Positions 1 to 7,268 of a stretch of DNA of 64,000 nucleotides are shown here, in pieces. Positions within the stretch are counted from its first letter, which is position 1, and every line of letters begins with the position of its first letter. The notes beneath the pieces are model-generated. The model searched no databases, had not been told where the DNA came from, and saw nothing but the letters and a program-made list of their open reading frames with translations. The position numbers and the translations under genes are program-made. Source of the stretch: CAG-390 sp045636385 (lineage in GTDB: Bacteria; Bacillota; Clostridia; Oscillospirales; CAG-272); assembly GCA_045636385.1 (NCBI GenBank), contig JAZTXK010000044.1:1-64000 (forward strand). The letters run 5' to 3'.

Positions 1-26
1 CCACCCCCTCCCGCAAGCGGGAGGGG
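1..26 (+). repeat. Repeat A, right-end fragment (copy A1)
   Basis: This is the GC-rich end of a dispersed element, here named repeat A: a CCACCCC run followed by the perfect hairpin CCTCCCGCAAGCGGGAGG. The same end occurs near 9790, 11200, 12100, 12340 and 30445. Only the right end lies inside the window. Confidence 0.8.
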
Positions 27-97
27 CTTCTTCAATCCTGCGGCTTTTTATACTATTATATCATACTTTTCGTGAGTTTTCAATTAAATTAAATAGT

Positions 98-140
98 AAA
101 TAAAGCGGGTCCCACCGCCGGGGTGGGACGCGCTTTATTT
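98..140. terminator. Bidirectional intrinsic terminator
   Basis: AAATAAAGCG (98-107) pairs with CGCTTTATTT (131-140) around an inner GTCCCACC/GGTGGGAC stem, giving A- and T-rich flanks on both strands. It would end minus-strand transcription arriving from the gene at 271-1950. A second perfect hairpin with a nested stem follows at 139-171 (TTCGAACCG/CGGTTCGAA outside, CTGCG/CGCAG inside). Confidence 0.7.
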
Positions 141-175
141 CGAACCGCCTGCGGGGCGCAGTCGGTTCGAAGCAT

Positions 176-262
176 AAGGGGGTGTTTCGACCGCTGCGGC
201 GGTCGACTTAAGGCGCTGCCTTAAGAAACCGCAAACTTTTGAAAAAGTTTGATCAAAACTTT
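176..262 (-). repeat. Repeat B, partial copy (B1)
   Basis: Read on the minus strand, this carries the AAACTTTTTCAAAAGTTT hairpin, a CTTAAG palindrome and the GACCGC/GCGGTC stem also seen near 38550, where the stem reads GACCTC/GAGGTC. It lies directly downstream of the gene at 271-1950. Confidence 0.7.
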
Positions 263-270
263 TGGTCTTT

Positions 271-1950
271 TTAGTTGAGTGCGCCCATTACGAGTTCGTC
301 GATCTTCTCGCGGAGCTTCATCATATCGCTCGAGCGGTCGATGCAGCGCGCGAAGATGATATTCTCGCCCGTCATTTCCTTAACGATAGGTTCGATAACC
401 TCAAGGACCCGCTCGCGTCCGACGAGGGATTCTGCGAGGTAGAGTGCGCGCATATCCTGGAGTCCCTCACGGAAGTGGAGGATTCTTATCGATTCAAGCG
501 CGGTGCCGTCCTGTGCGGGGTAGACGGAGTACGTATCGCCCGAGGGAACGAAATAGTTGCCGGTCGAGTCAACGTAGGGATTGATCGCGTCGTGCGAGCC
601 CTGATTGTAGTAGAAATTATAACCCCACTGCAGGAATCCGCCGATCTTGTAGCGGTAGAACTGCACGCCGATGTATCTCGTTCTCGCACCGGGGCTGCCG
701 AAGAAGCGGTTGCTGACGTGTCTGTTCTGTCCACAGCAGTAGTAGGTCCAGAGACCCTCGCGGCCTTCCTCGGCATAAGCTTCAAGGAAGGGAACGATGT
801 GGTTGTTGCAGGGGATGGGATTCTTGATTATGCCCTCGCGGTAGAAATCCACGTTCGAAAGCGCGTCCATAATGACATAGCCCTCAAGCAGGTCAAGAAC
901 CGAGTTCTTCGACTTCATATACTGCTCGAGATGGTCGAGCTGAGGTTCGTCGGAGATGTGGAAGAAGCATCTCTTATCGTCGCCGCGAGCCTTGAGGAAG
1001 TCAAGAAGCTCGGTGATGAACTGACGGATGAAGGTGTTGTACTCCTCGCCCGTTGCATCGGTATCCCAACCGAAGATGCGCTCGTAGCCGCCCGGGGTCG
1101 ATGCCATAACCTTGGGTGCGTGCGCCGCGCCCCACTGGGTGAAGAAGTGCGCGATCTCGAAATACTTGATTCCGAGGCGGTCTGCCATGTCCATAAATCT
1201 GGTCAGGAGCGAGAAATCGAATGTATATTTGCCGTCCGCGTCACGTGCAACGCCGACAAGCTGAACCGTCGGACGCTCACCGCCGACGTAAGTGTCAAGT
1301 GCGGGAGTGAAAACGGGAGTCAGAAGCGTGTTGTTTCCGCATTTTACGAATGTTTTGATGAAGTTTTCAACGATCTCCCAATGACGGTCCGAGAAAACGG
1401 GGACGTTATAATAGGTCGCAAGGCAGTCGTAGTGGAACCACTGCGTTACGGGGAAGTCGACCTCGGGGAGAGCAGCGGGGATGACGTTGAGCGCGAGGGT
1501 AAGGGGGAGAATATTTTCGCCATCGATGACGTTTATAACGATCTCGTGCTTGCCGTCGGATAGTGCGGACGCGTCGATATCGACCCAGACGGTGCGGGTC
1601 TGACCCATTACGCAGGGCACTCTGCCCTCCATCTGGAGCGGCTGGAGCAGATCGGGGTAAAGTCCCGGAGTGGTGCGGACGTATTCGGTATCGTATCGGG
1701 TGGGATACACGGGCATATAGGAGGGAATGAGCTCGACTGTGCGGAGATTCACGGCACTCTGCTCGATGCCCTCAAACGAAAGTCCGACGAAACGGCGATG
1801 GGCAGCATCGCAGGCAGTTTCGGTCATTGCGATCTGGAAGGAAAATACCGAACCGCGGTAGACGTTTGCCGAGCGCAGAGGTTCAAGGGTGTTGATCTTT
1901 GTGTCAAGGAAAACCTTGTCAAGCGAGGAAATAAGGATTGCTTTTAACAT
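271..1950 (-). CDS. DUF4091 / GH123-like glycoside hydrolase
   Basis: This 559-residue protein has the layout of the DUF4091/GH123-type family: a beta-sandwich N-terminus (about 1-160) followed by a TIM-barrel domain. The HISDEP motif places an Asp-Glu pair at residues 334-335, the position of the catalytic pair in GH123 beta-N-acetylgalactosaminidases, which act by substrate assistance. No signal peptide is visible, so it is probably cytoplasmic. It is the last gene of a minus-strand run that starts at 5498, 12 bp after a HAD phosphatase. GalNAc specificity is inferred from family resemblance; many DUF4091 proteins are uncharacterised. Confidence 0.75.
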   Translation of the reverse strand: MLKAILISSLDKVFLDTKINTLEPLRSANVYRGSVFSFQIAMTETACDAAHRRFVGLSFEGIEQSAVNLRTVELIPSYMPVYPTRYDTEYVRTTPGLYPDLLQPLQMEGRVPCVMGQTRTVWVDIDASALSDGKHEIVINVIDGENILPLTLALNVIPAALPEVDFPVTQWFHYDCLATYYNVPVFSDRHWEIVENFIKTFVKCGNNTLLTPVFTPALDTYVGGERPTVQLVGVARDADGKYTFDFSLLTRFMDMADRLGIKYFEIAHFFTQWGAAHAPKVMASTPGGYERIFGWDTDATGEEYNTFIRQFITELLDFLKARGDDKRCFFHISDEPQLDHLEQYMKSKNSVLDLLEGYVIMDALSNVDFYREGIIKNPIPCNNHIVPFLEAYAEEGREGLWTYYCCGQNRHVSNRFFGSPGARTRYIGVQFYRYKIGGFLQWGYNFYYNQGSHDAINPYVDSTGNYFVPSGDTYSVYPAQDGTALESIRILHFREGLQDMRALYLAESLVGRERVLEVIEPIVKEMTGENIIFARCIDRSSDMMKLREKIDELVMGALN

Positions 1951-1962
1951 AGTCTTGCTCCT

Positions 1963-2616
1963 TTATTTAAGAATTTCAAGTAGTTCACAGGGAGTGTCTA
2001 TAATAGTCTTTGCGCCCGCCTCCGCGAGCTGTTCGCGCGTGCGATAGCCCCAGCTTACCGCGATGCACTCGGCACCCGCGTTTCTTGCAACGTTGATATC
2101 GGGCTCGCTGTCACCGATCATAACCGTATTTTCAGCGGTAAAGCCGAGCTTTGCGGCAATATCGAGGAAGGACGTGGGATCGGGCTTGGTGGGAACGCCC
2201 TCGATCATACCGCGCACGTCGGCGAAGGTGCCCTTGCCGAAGAGCTTTTCCACAATGTCAACGGTATAGCGGTGGGGTTTGTTCGAAAGCGACGCGACCG
2301 CATATCCTCGTGACTTCAATTCGGAAACCGCTTCGATCAAGCCCTCGTAGGGCTCATCGATATCAAGGTAATTGCGCGCGTAGGCTTCCTTGTATTTCTC
2401 TTGGAAGGGGAGATATACGTTTTCGTCGTCGTAGAATTCTGCGGGAATGCATCGGCGGCAGAGCATAAGCATACCGTTACCGATCGAGCGGCAGATGTGC
2501 GCATCGTCAACGAGGGGAAATGAGAATTCGGAGAGCACCGAGTTCATCGATTCGGTGAGAGTGGAAAGGGTATCGGCAAGCGTACCGTCAAGGTCGAATA
2601 TGAGTAACTTTTTCAT
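1963..2616 (-). CDS. HAD-family phosphatase (PGP-like), paralog 4
   Basis: This 217-residue HAD hydrolase begins MKKLLIFDLDGTLADT, with the nucleophile Asp8 and acid/base Asp10, a four-helix cap, a KPDP lysine motif and a closing MIGDSEPD acid motif. Such enzymes dephosphorylate small phosphate esters such as phosphoglycolate or sugar phosphates. I start it at the ATG at 2616; the longer open frame up to 2688 would overlap the next gene and lacks homology. It is one of four paralogs in the same operon. The substrate cannot be read from the sequence. Confidence 0.85.
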   Translation of the reverse strand: MKKLLIFDLDGTLADTLSTLTESMNSVLSEFSFPLVDDAHICRSIGNGMLMLCRRCIPAEFYDDENVYLPFQEKYKEAYARNYLDIDEPYEGLIEAVSELKSRGYAVASLSNKPHRYTVDIVEKLFGKGTFADVRGMIEGVPTKPDPTSFLDIAAKLGFTAENTVMIGDSEPDINVARNAGAECIAVSWGYRTREQLAEAGAKTIIDTPCELLEILK

Positions 2617-2620
2617 ATAA

Positions 2621-2980
2621 TTACCACTCCCGCCATTCTTCGGTGATGTCGTCTTCCTCGGCACTGAGACCGCATTCGACGGCTGCATTTTGAATTATCT
2701 CGCAAATTGCCTCGCGTGCATCGGTCTCGAGAAGTTCAAAATCGCATTTTTCGTTCAGTTTATTGAGCGCAAGCACAAGCTTTTTGACAAGCTTCATAAT
2801 ATCTTTATCGTTGGGCTCTGCAATTTCCGAAAGATCGGTGATATAAGACAGAAGAAGCGATTCGCATTTTGCAATGTCTTTTTTTCCGTACGAACAGTCT
2901 TCACCGCATTCGTTCATATATTCCGTCATAGGATCAAGGACGGTTTCTTTGATCTGATTTTGATATTTAAGGATATCCAT
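2621..2980 (-). CDS. Small acidic protein of unknown function
   Basis: A 119-residue, strongly acidic, mostly helical protein with no membrane segment or motif that I recognise. Cysteines at about residues 25, 29 and 39 are scattered rather than in a metal-binding pattern. A clear AAAGGAG ribosome site precedes the ATG. It sits between two HAD phosphatase genes, 4 bp upstream of the one at 1963-2616, so it is probably cotranscribed with them. No function is assigned. Confidence 0.7.
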   Translation of the reverse strand: MDILKYQNQIKETVLDPMTEYMNECGEDCSYGKKDIAKCESLLLSYITDLSEIAEPNDKDIMKLVKKLVLALNKLNEKCDFELLETDAREAICEIIQNAAVECGLSAEEDDITEEWREW

Positions 2981-3078
2981 TGTTTTCTCCTTTTCTTGTA
3001 TAAATTTGATAAGTCCGCTCGTAATTTAGTGCGGTGCGAGTCACTGATACCTCAAGTTGCAGCAGTGTTTAAGAGTAA

Positions 3079-3732
3079 TTAACCAATTATATCAAGCAGC
3101 TCGATCGGTCTTTCCGCAAAAATTTCACCGCCTTTTTCGGCGAGCTTTTCACGGGTGGAATATCCCCAGAGTGCGCCGATGAAGTTCGCGTTTGCCGAGA
3201 CGGCGGATGCCGCGTCTGCGGGCAGATCGCCGATCATATAGGAATCCTCGGGAGAAAGTCCGAGCTTTTTGCAGATATAAATAATACCTTTTGCATCGGG
3301 TTTGGGCGCGATCTCGGGTGTGCCGCCGAGGATGAAATCGAAATATCCCTCACCGAAAGCCTTGTCGATTATGGGTTTCGTGAAGCGGTGCGGCTTGTTC
3401 GAAAATACCGCAACGGCGTGTCCGCGCGATTTGAGCTCGGAGAGCGTTTCTCGGATGCCGTCGTAAAGTCGGTCTGCGGCGCGCATATAGTAATTTTCGT
3501 AATTAGTCCAGAAATAAATGCCGAAATCGTCGGGCACTCGGTCGGCGTAATCCGCAGGAACGTGTGCGCCGTCCTTCGTCGGGCGGAAGCCACTTTCTTT
3601 GACAAGCGCGCGGACGTGCTCCTCGGTCTCGGGTATGCCGCACTCTGTCAGCGCATCGGCAAAGATGTAATTGAGCAGAGGTTGTGTGTCGGCAAGAGTA
3701 CCGTCGAGATCAAAAATTATCAGCTTTTTCAT
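3079..3732 (-). CDS. HAD-family phosphatase (PGP-like), paralog 3
   Basis: A 217-residue HAD hydrolase with FDLDGTLADT at residues 7-16 (Asp8/Asp10), a helical cap, SNKPHR (motif II region), a conserved Lys and MIGDLPAD (motif IV). I use the ATG at 3732, one base past the stop of the preceding HAD gene, which suggests translational coupling; a TTG further upstream at 3750 is the alternative. It resembles its three neighbours but differs throughout the cap, which suggests divergence in substrate after tandem duplication. Confidence 0.85.
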   Translation of the reverse strand: MKKLIIFDLDGTLADTQPLLNYIFADALTECGIPETEEHVRALVKESGFRPTKDGAHVPADYADRVPDDFGIYFWTNYENYYMRAADRLYDGIRETLSELKSRGHAVAVFSNKPHRFTKPIIDKAFGEGYFDFILGGTPEIAPKPDAKGIIYICKKLGLSPEDSYMIGDLPADAASAVSANANFIGALWGYSTREKLAEKGGEIFAERPIELLDIIG

Positions 3733-3733
3733 T

Positions 3734-4396
3734 TTATTTGAAGATTTCAAGCAGATCGAGAGGCTTTTTGGCGAAAAGTGTAGCTCCGAGTGCCAGGAAT
3801 TTCTTTTTCTTTCCGTAGCCCCACTCGGCTACGACGTGATTTACGCCCGCGTTTACCGAAACGCTGTAATCGGCGGGAAGATCGCCGATCATCCACGCGT
3901 TCTCTTTTTCAATACCGAGCTCGGCGAGCATATCGAGAAGCGAGGTCGGGTCGGGCTTTTTCGGGCGAACCTCGTCCCAACCGCAGACGAAATCGAAGAA
4001 TCCCTCGCCGAAGGCGGTCGAAATTATCGGCTGAACGTATTTGTTTTTCTTGTTTGAGAGCACCGCGAGGATATATCCGCGGCGCTTGAGCTCATCGAGC
4101 GTTTCGCGCATACCGTCAAAAACGCACTCGGTCGCGCCCATACAGAGCTTCGTATAGTTGTTCCAGAAGTCAACGGAGTATTTTTCGCGGTCGACTGCAG
4201 GCAGAAATTCTGCGGGTATCAAGGCTTTGAGCTCGATTACTTCCTTGCCGTGCTCGTCAAAGGAGCGGTAAACGTCGGCAAGCGACTCGATCGGCACACC
4301 TGATTCACGCAGGGTTTCAAGAACTATCGTGTAAAGTATCGGTTGGGTGTCGGAAAGTGTTCCGTCAAGGTCGAAGATGAGAAGATTTTTAGGCAT
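3734..4396 (-). CDS. HAD-family phosphatase (PGP-like), paralog 2
   Basis: A 220-residue HAD hydrolase. FDLDGTLSDT carries the nucleophile Asp9 and Asp11, SNKKNK marks motif II, KKPDP the conserved lysine and MIGDLPAD the final acidic motif. Spacing is 9 bp from the upstream HAD gene and 1 bp to the downstream one. It is most like the copy at 4406-5068; both keep a W-G-Y-G-K motif near the C-terminus. It is a cytoplasmic phosphatase of unknown substrate. Confidence 0.85.
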   Translation of the reverse strand: MPKNLLIFDLDGTLSDTQPILYTIVLETLRESGVPIESLADVYRSFDEHGKEVIELKALIPAEFLPAVDREKYSVDFWNNYTKLCMGATECVFDGMRETLDELKRRGYILAVLSNKKNKYVQPIISTAFGEGFFDFVCGWDEVRPKKPDPTSLLDMLAELGIEKENAWMIGDLPADYSVSVNAGVNHVVAEWGYGKKKKFLALGATLFAKKPLDLLEIFK

Positions 4397-4405
4397 TTTG
4401 CACCT

Positions 4406-5068
4406 TTATTTAAGAATTTCAAGGAGATCGGAAGGCTTGTCGGCAAAAACGGTGGCACCGATCTCGCGTATTTCATCGTATTTGCCGTAGCCCCAAGTCA
4501 CGATGACGTGGTTCACGCCCGCGTTTACCGCAACTCTGTAATCGTTTGCGATATCACCGACCATGTAGGCGTTTTCGGGCAACACGCCAAGCTCGTCGAG
4601 AATGAGATTCAGACCGTGCGGATCGGGCTTTTTGGGGTTTGTATCGGTCCAGCCGCGGCTTGCGGAGAAATATCCCTCGCCGAATGCGGCGTTTATGATG
4701 CCGATCACGTATTTTTCTTTTCTGTTTGAAAGCGCGGCAAGCAGGTATCCGCGCGCTTTGAGCTCCGCGAGCACCTCGCGAATGCCGTCGTAGAGGTTTT
4801 CTATGCTCTCGAGATAATGATTGTCATAGTTCTTCCAAAAATCGGCGGAGTATTTTTCATTGTCAATGCGGTCGACGAATTCGCCCGGCACAAGCGCGCG
4901 GGGCTTTATGATGACTCTGCCGGTCGTATTAAGAGATTCAACGGTAGCGGCGATCGACTCGATCTCGATGCCCGAATCGCGCAGGGTATCGAAAACGATC
5001 CGGTCCATAATGTGGTCAGTGTCGGCAAGCGTGCCGTCTATATCGAAGATAAGAAGTTTTTTGTTCAT
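4406..5068 (-). CDS. HAD-family phosphatase (PGP-like), paralog 1
   Basis: A 220-residue HAD hydrolase beginning MNKKLLIFDIDGTLADT (Asp9/Asp11), with SNRKEK (motif II), NPKKPDP (lysine) and MVGDIANDY (motif IV). The ATG at 5068 lies one base past the stop of the upstream membrane-protein gene, the same arrangement as the HAD gene starting at 3732. A GTG at 5077 is the alternative start. It is the first of four HAD genes in transcription order. Confidence 0.85.
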   Translation of the reverse strand: MNKKLLIFDIDGTLADTDHIMDRIVFDTLRDSGIEIESIAATVESLNTTGRVIIKPRALVPGEFVDRIDNEKYSADFWKNYDNHYLESIENLYDGIREVLAELKARGYLLAALSNRKEKYVIGIINAAFGEGYFSASRGWTDTNPKKPDPHGLNLILDELGVLPENAYMVGDIANDYRVAVNAGVNHVIVTWGYGKYDEIREIGATVFADKPSDLLEILK

Positions 5069-5069
5069 T

Positions 5070-5498
5070 TTATACACCCAAGAAGGCAGAAAGTAAGACG
5101 TAAGTGGGAAGTGTCAGGAGCAGCGCGATGATCGAAACGATCATAAGAGTTATGGAGAGAGGTTTGAGATATTTTGCATCCCTGCAGGGAGGGGTGTGAC
5201 AGCAGGCTCGGGCGGCTTTCGATGAAAAGGAGATAGAGAAAGAGGAAAAAAGAATCGAAAGCGCGTTGCCGATGCCCGCCGTCAGGGTGCATCCGACTAC
5301 CTGAGCCAGCATTGAGCCGAGGTAAGCCAAGGATGCGATGGGATTTTTTTGAATAATTTCTGCGTTATATGGCGGAAGCTCGGTGCGGAAAGCGTAATAG
5401 ATGAATAAAGCAAACGCGTTGCCGAGGACAAAGGAAGCGAGCGCAAGTATAAGAAAAACTTTCGCCAAACGGGCAAGTTTACGTTCGTTTTCGGACAT
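5070..5498 (-). CDS. Small integral membrane protein
   Basis: A 142-residue protein with about three hydrophobic segments (near residues 10-32, 52-80 and 115-138) and a polar loop with three Cys (CCHTPPC) at about 98-104. I do not recognise the family. It is the first gene of the minus-strand HAD/GH123-like run and ends one base before the first HAD start codon. No confident promoter is visible upstream; the gap to 5598 holds the hairpin repeat C. Confidence 0.65.
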   Translation of the reverse strand: MSENERKLARLAKVFLILALASFVLGNAFALFIYYAFRTELPPYNAEIIQKNPIASLAYLGSMLAQVVGCTLTAGIGNALSILFSSFSISFSSKAARACCHTPPCRDAKYLKPLSITLMIVSIIALLLTLPTYVLLSAFLGV

Positions 5499-5518
5499 TA
5501 TACCGTCACCGCCTTTAA

Positions 5519-5552
5519 TTTAATAGGAAATTTTCGCCGCGGCGGAAATTCA
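5519..5552 (-). repeat. Repeat C hairpin (copy C1)
   Basis: On the minus strand this reads GGTGAATTTCCGCC, then GGCGAAAATTTCC, an imperfect hairpin followed by an AT-rich tail. Close relatives lie at 9232-9262 and 40122-40158 downstream of typA and tcdA. Confidence 0.6.
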
Positions 5553-5597
5553 CCCTTCATTTTGCCGCAGGAGGATTATGATTCGAGCGAAGCGGAC

Positions 5598-6695
5598 TTA
5601 GCCGAGCAAAGCCTCCTCCAGCTCATCCAAAAAGTCGCGTATTTTCTTCTTATTCGGGATATAATAAATTCGGTTGGACTCACGTTTGATGTCAACAAAT
5701 CCCGCTTCGATCAGCATAGACATATGATGCGATACGGTTGCGGTTGAAATGTCGATAAGTGATGCAATCTGCTGTCCGTAACGAGGGGATTCGGCAAGAA
5801 GCTTAAGGATTTCATACTTGCGGTTGTCGCCGATCGTTCGCAGAGTGCGGCAGATCTTGTCGTCAACCGTCGAAACGTCGGTTATTTCGCGCAAGGGCTC
5901 AAAGAGAACGCCGACGTAGAGAAAATCGGTGATCCTCTCGGAGGTATAGCTCATAAGATAGCGCGTGGTGTTACACATAGCAATGGAAGGCTGCAGAAAG
6001 ATCGCATCGGCAGAATCCGACAGTTCGACACCGTAATTCTGCTCAATAAACCTCGCACCGCCGTTTGAGAGCGGCTCCGCCGCAGCGGCGATAAACCAGC
6101 CGATATAGTGCTTTATCGTATCGTATTTTCTCATATAGAGTTCTCCCGCAAGAGCGAGGATATCGGCTAATTTCTCTCGATACGTCTCAAAATTGTTATA
6201 AAGCTTCATAAGAGCCCATTTTTCGTCGTCAGGCACCGGCATCTGCTCTATAAAGGCAAAAAGCTCCCCAAAGTTCGTAACAACCCCACCGAAGTCGGAC
6301 GGAGCAAATTCCGCCAGAAGCAGGGAGGAGAAGTTAACGAAGAAGATTGCGGGCGATTGACGGCGCAGGTCAGCGAGATCTGTTTTGAAATCGTTTTTCG
6401 TGCGTCTGCAGAGGTCGTGGATGAGGTAGAAGGCAAACGGACCCCTCATAGAGGAATGTCTTCCGAAAAGGAAATTGAGCAGCTCCTCGTCGGTCTGCGC
6501 CTCGACACCGTCACACACGTATTCACTTGCTTCGATGATGGCGTCAAAGCAGGAATTGAGAACGTTTTCGTCGATCGCGAATTTTTTGTGTATCGCGTTT
6601 TTCAGTTCTCGGCATGACTGATTGCTTCTGCTGCTCCACAGCAGAGTCGCGGTTTCGAATATCAGATTGGGTTCGCGAAGCAAAATGGCTTCCAT
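5598..6695 (-). CDS. ArsR-family transcriptional regulator with long N-terminal domain
   Basis: A 365-residue regulator. The last 80 residues form an ArsR-type winged helix, with ISTATVSHHMSMLIEAGFV as the recognition region and a wing that reads RESNRIYYI. The first 280 residues are a helical domain of unknown ligand. The ATG at 6695 is chosen because AAAGGAG lies 8 bases upstream; an in-frame ATG at 6743 lacks such a site. No metal-binding ELCVC-type motif is seen, so metal sensing is not implied. A 25-bp palindrome overlapping its own promoter at 6754-6778 suggests autoregulation. Confidence 0.8.
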   Translation of the reverse strand: MEAILLREPNLIFETATLLWSSRSNQSCRELKNAIHKKFAIDENVLNSCFDAIIEASEYVCDGVEAQTDEELLNFLFGRHSSMRGPFAFYLIHDLCRRTKNDFKTDLADLRRQSPAIFFVNFSSLLLAEFAPSDFGGVVTNFGELFAFIEQMPVPDDEKWALMKLYNNFETYREKLADILALAGELYMRKYDTIKHYIGWFIAAAAEPLSNGGARFIEQNYGVELSDSADAIFLQPSIAMCNTTRYLMSYTSERITDFLYVGVLFEPLREITDVSTVDDKICRTLRTIGDNRKYEILKLLAESPRYGQQIASLIDISTATVSHHMSMLIEAGFVDIKRESNRIYYIPNKKKIRDFLDELEEALLG

Positions 6696-6753
6696 CGCTT
6701 GAGCTCCTTTGGCTTTCTTGATTACTTGTTTTATATAGGTCACACTATTTCAT

Positions 6754-6778
6754 TTAGAACTATATCATATAAATCTAA
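6754..6778. promoter_or_regulatory. Candidate ArsR autoregulatory operator
   Basis: TTAGA (6754-6758) and TATAT (6761-6765) mirror ATATA (6767-6771) and TCTAA (6774-6778) around a central C, a perfectly centred interrupted palindrome. It covers the -10 box of the regulator's own promoter. A wider repeat with the same ATCTAA core, ATCTAACATT/AATGTTAGAT, lies at 6807-6816 and 6835-6844. Confidence 0.5.
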
Positions 6779-6787
6779 TTTTGTCAA
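6759..6787 (-). promoter_or_regulatory. Promoter of the ArsR-family gene
   Basis: On the minus strand TTGACA (6787-6782) is separated by 17 bases from TATAGT (6764-6759), with TGA before the -10 box. The start codon follows 64 bases downstream. Confidence 0.65.
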
Positions 6788-7178
6788 GTGTTTTATGAAA
6801 AATATTATCTAACATTCGATGTATTGATAAGCATAATGTTAGATAAAAGTCAAAATAATACAAAATTCGATAAAATCAGATAGACGGAAATCTAATAAAA
6901 ATGCGTTTGAATTTGAAGCGCTTCTTGCTAAAATGTACGAATAATATCGAACTCAAATGTTTGACGGCGGTTTGAATCGGATTTTGTCTTTGGTCTTATA
7001 TTTGCAGTATTCGGTCGGTAAATGCGTCAGATATAAGGCAAAATTGCTCCGTGATGCCCGTCACAGCAAAGGCGTATTATGCGTTTTCGTGCCGATTATT
7101 GCGTTGACTTCCTAAATTATGCAGTATGCACAAAACAAAGTGTGAATTTTTTGTAATATTGACTATATGACTCTTTTC
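6779..7178. other. AT-rich intergenic region between divergent genes
   Basis: This stretch holds the -35 of the ArsR gene, an inverted repeat (6807-6844) with 10-bp arms, and further AT-rich sequence before the typA promoter. I see no ORF, tRNA or terminator in it. Repeated (A)TCTAA half-sites near 6778, 6809 and 6892 may be extra regulator binding sites. Confidence 0.5.
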
Positions 7179-7207
7179 TTGAAGCAAATTTTGTGTTATA
7201 ATATAAT
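7179..7207 (+). promoter_or_regulatory. Promoter of typA
   Basis: TTGAAG (7179-7184), a 17-base spacer and TATAAT (7202-7207) lie 61 bases before the typA start. A second overlapping TATAAT begins five bases earlier. Confidence 0.6.
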
Positions 7208-7268
7208 GTAATTTTTGCGCGAAAACACATGAAAAATTTGATTTGACGAGAAAGAGACGGGAAATTAA

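Noticed and set aside
262..1563. Plus-strand open frame opposite the GH123-like gene
   Set aside because: No homology and no ribosome site; it starts inside repeat B1.
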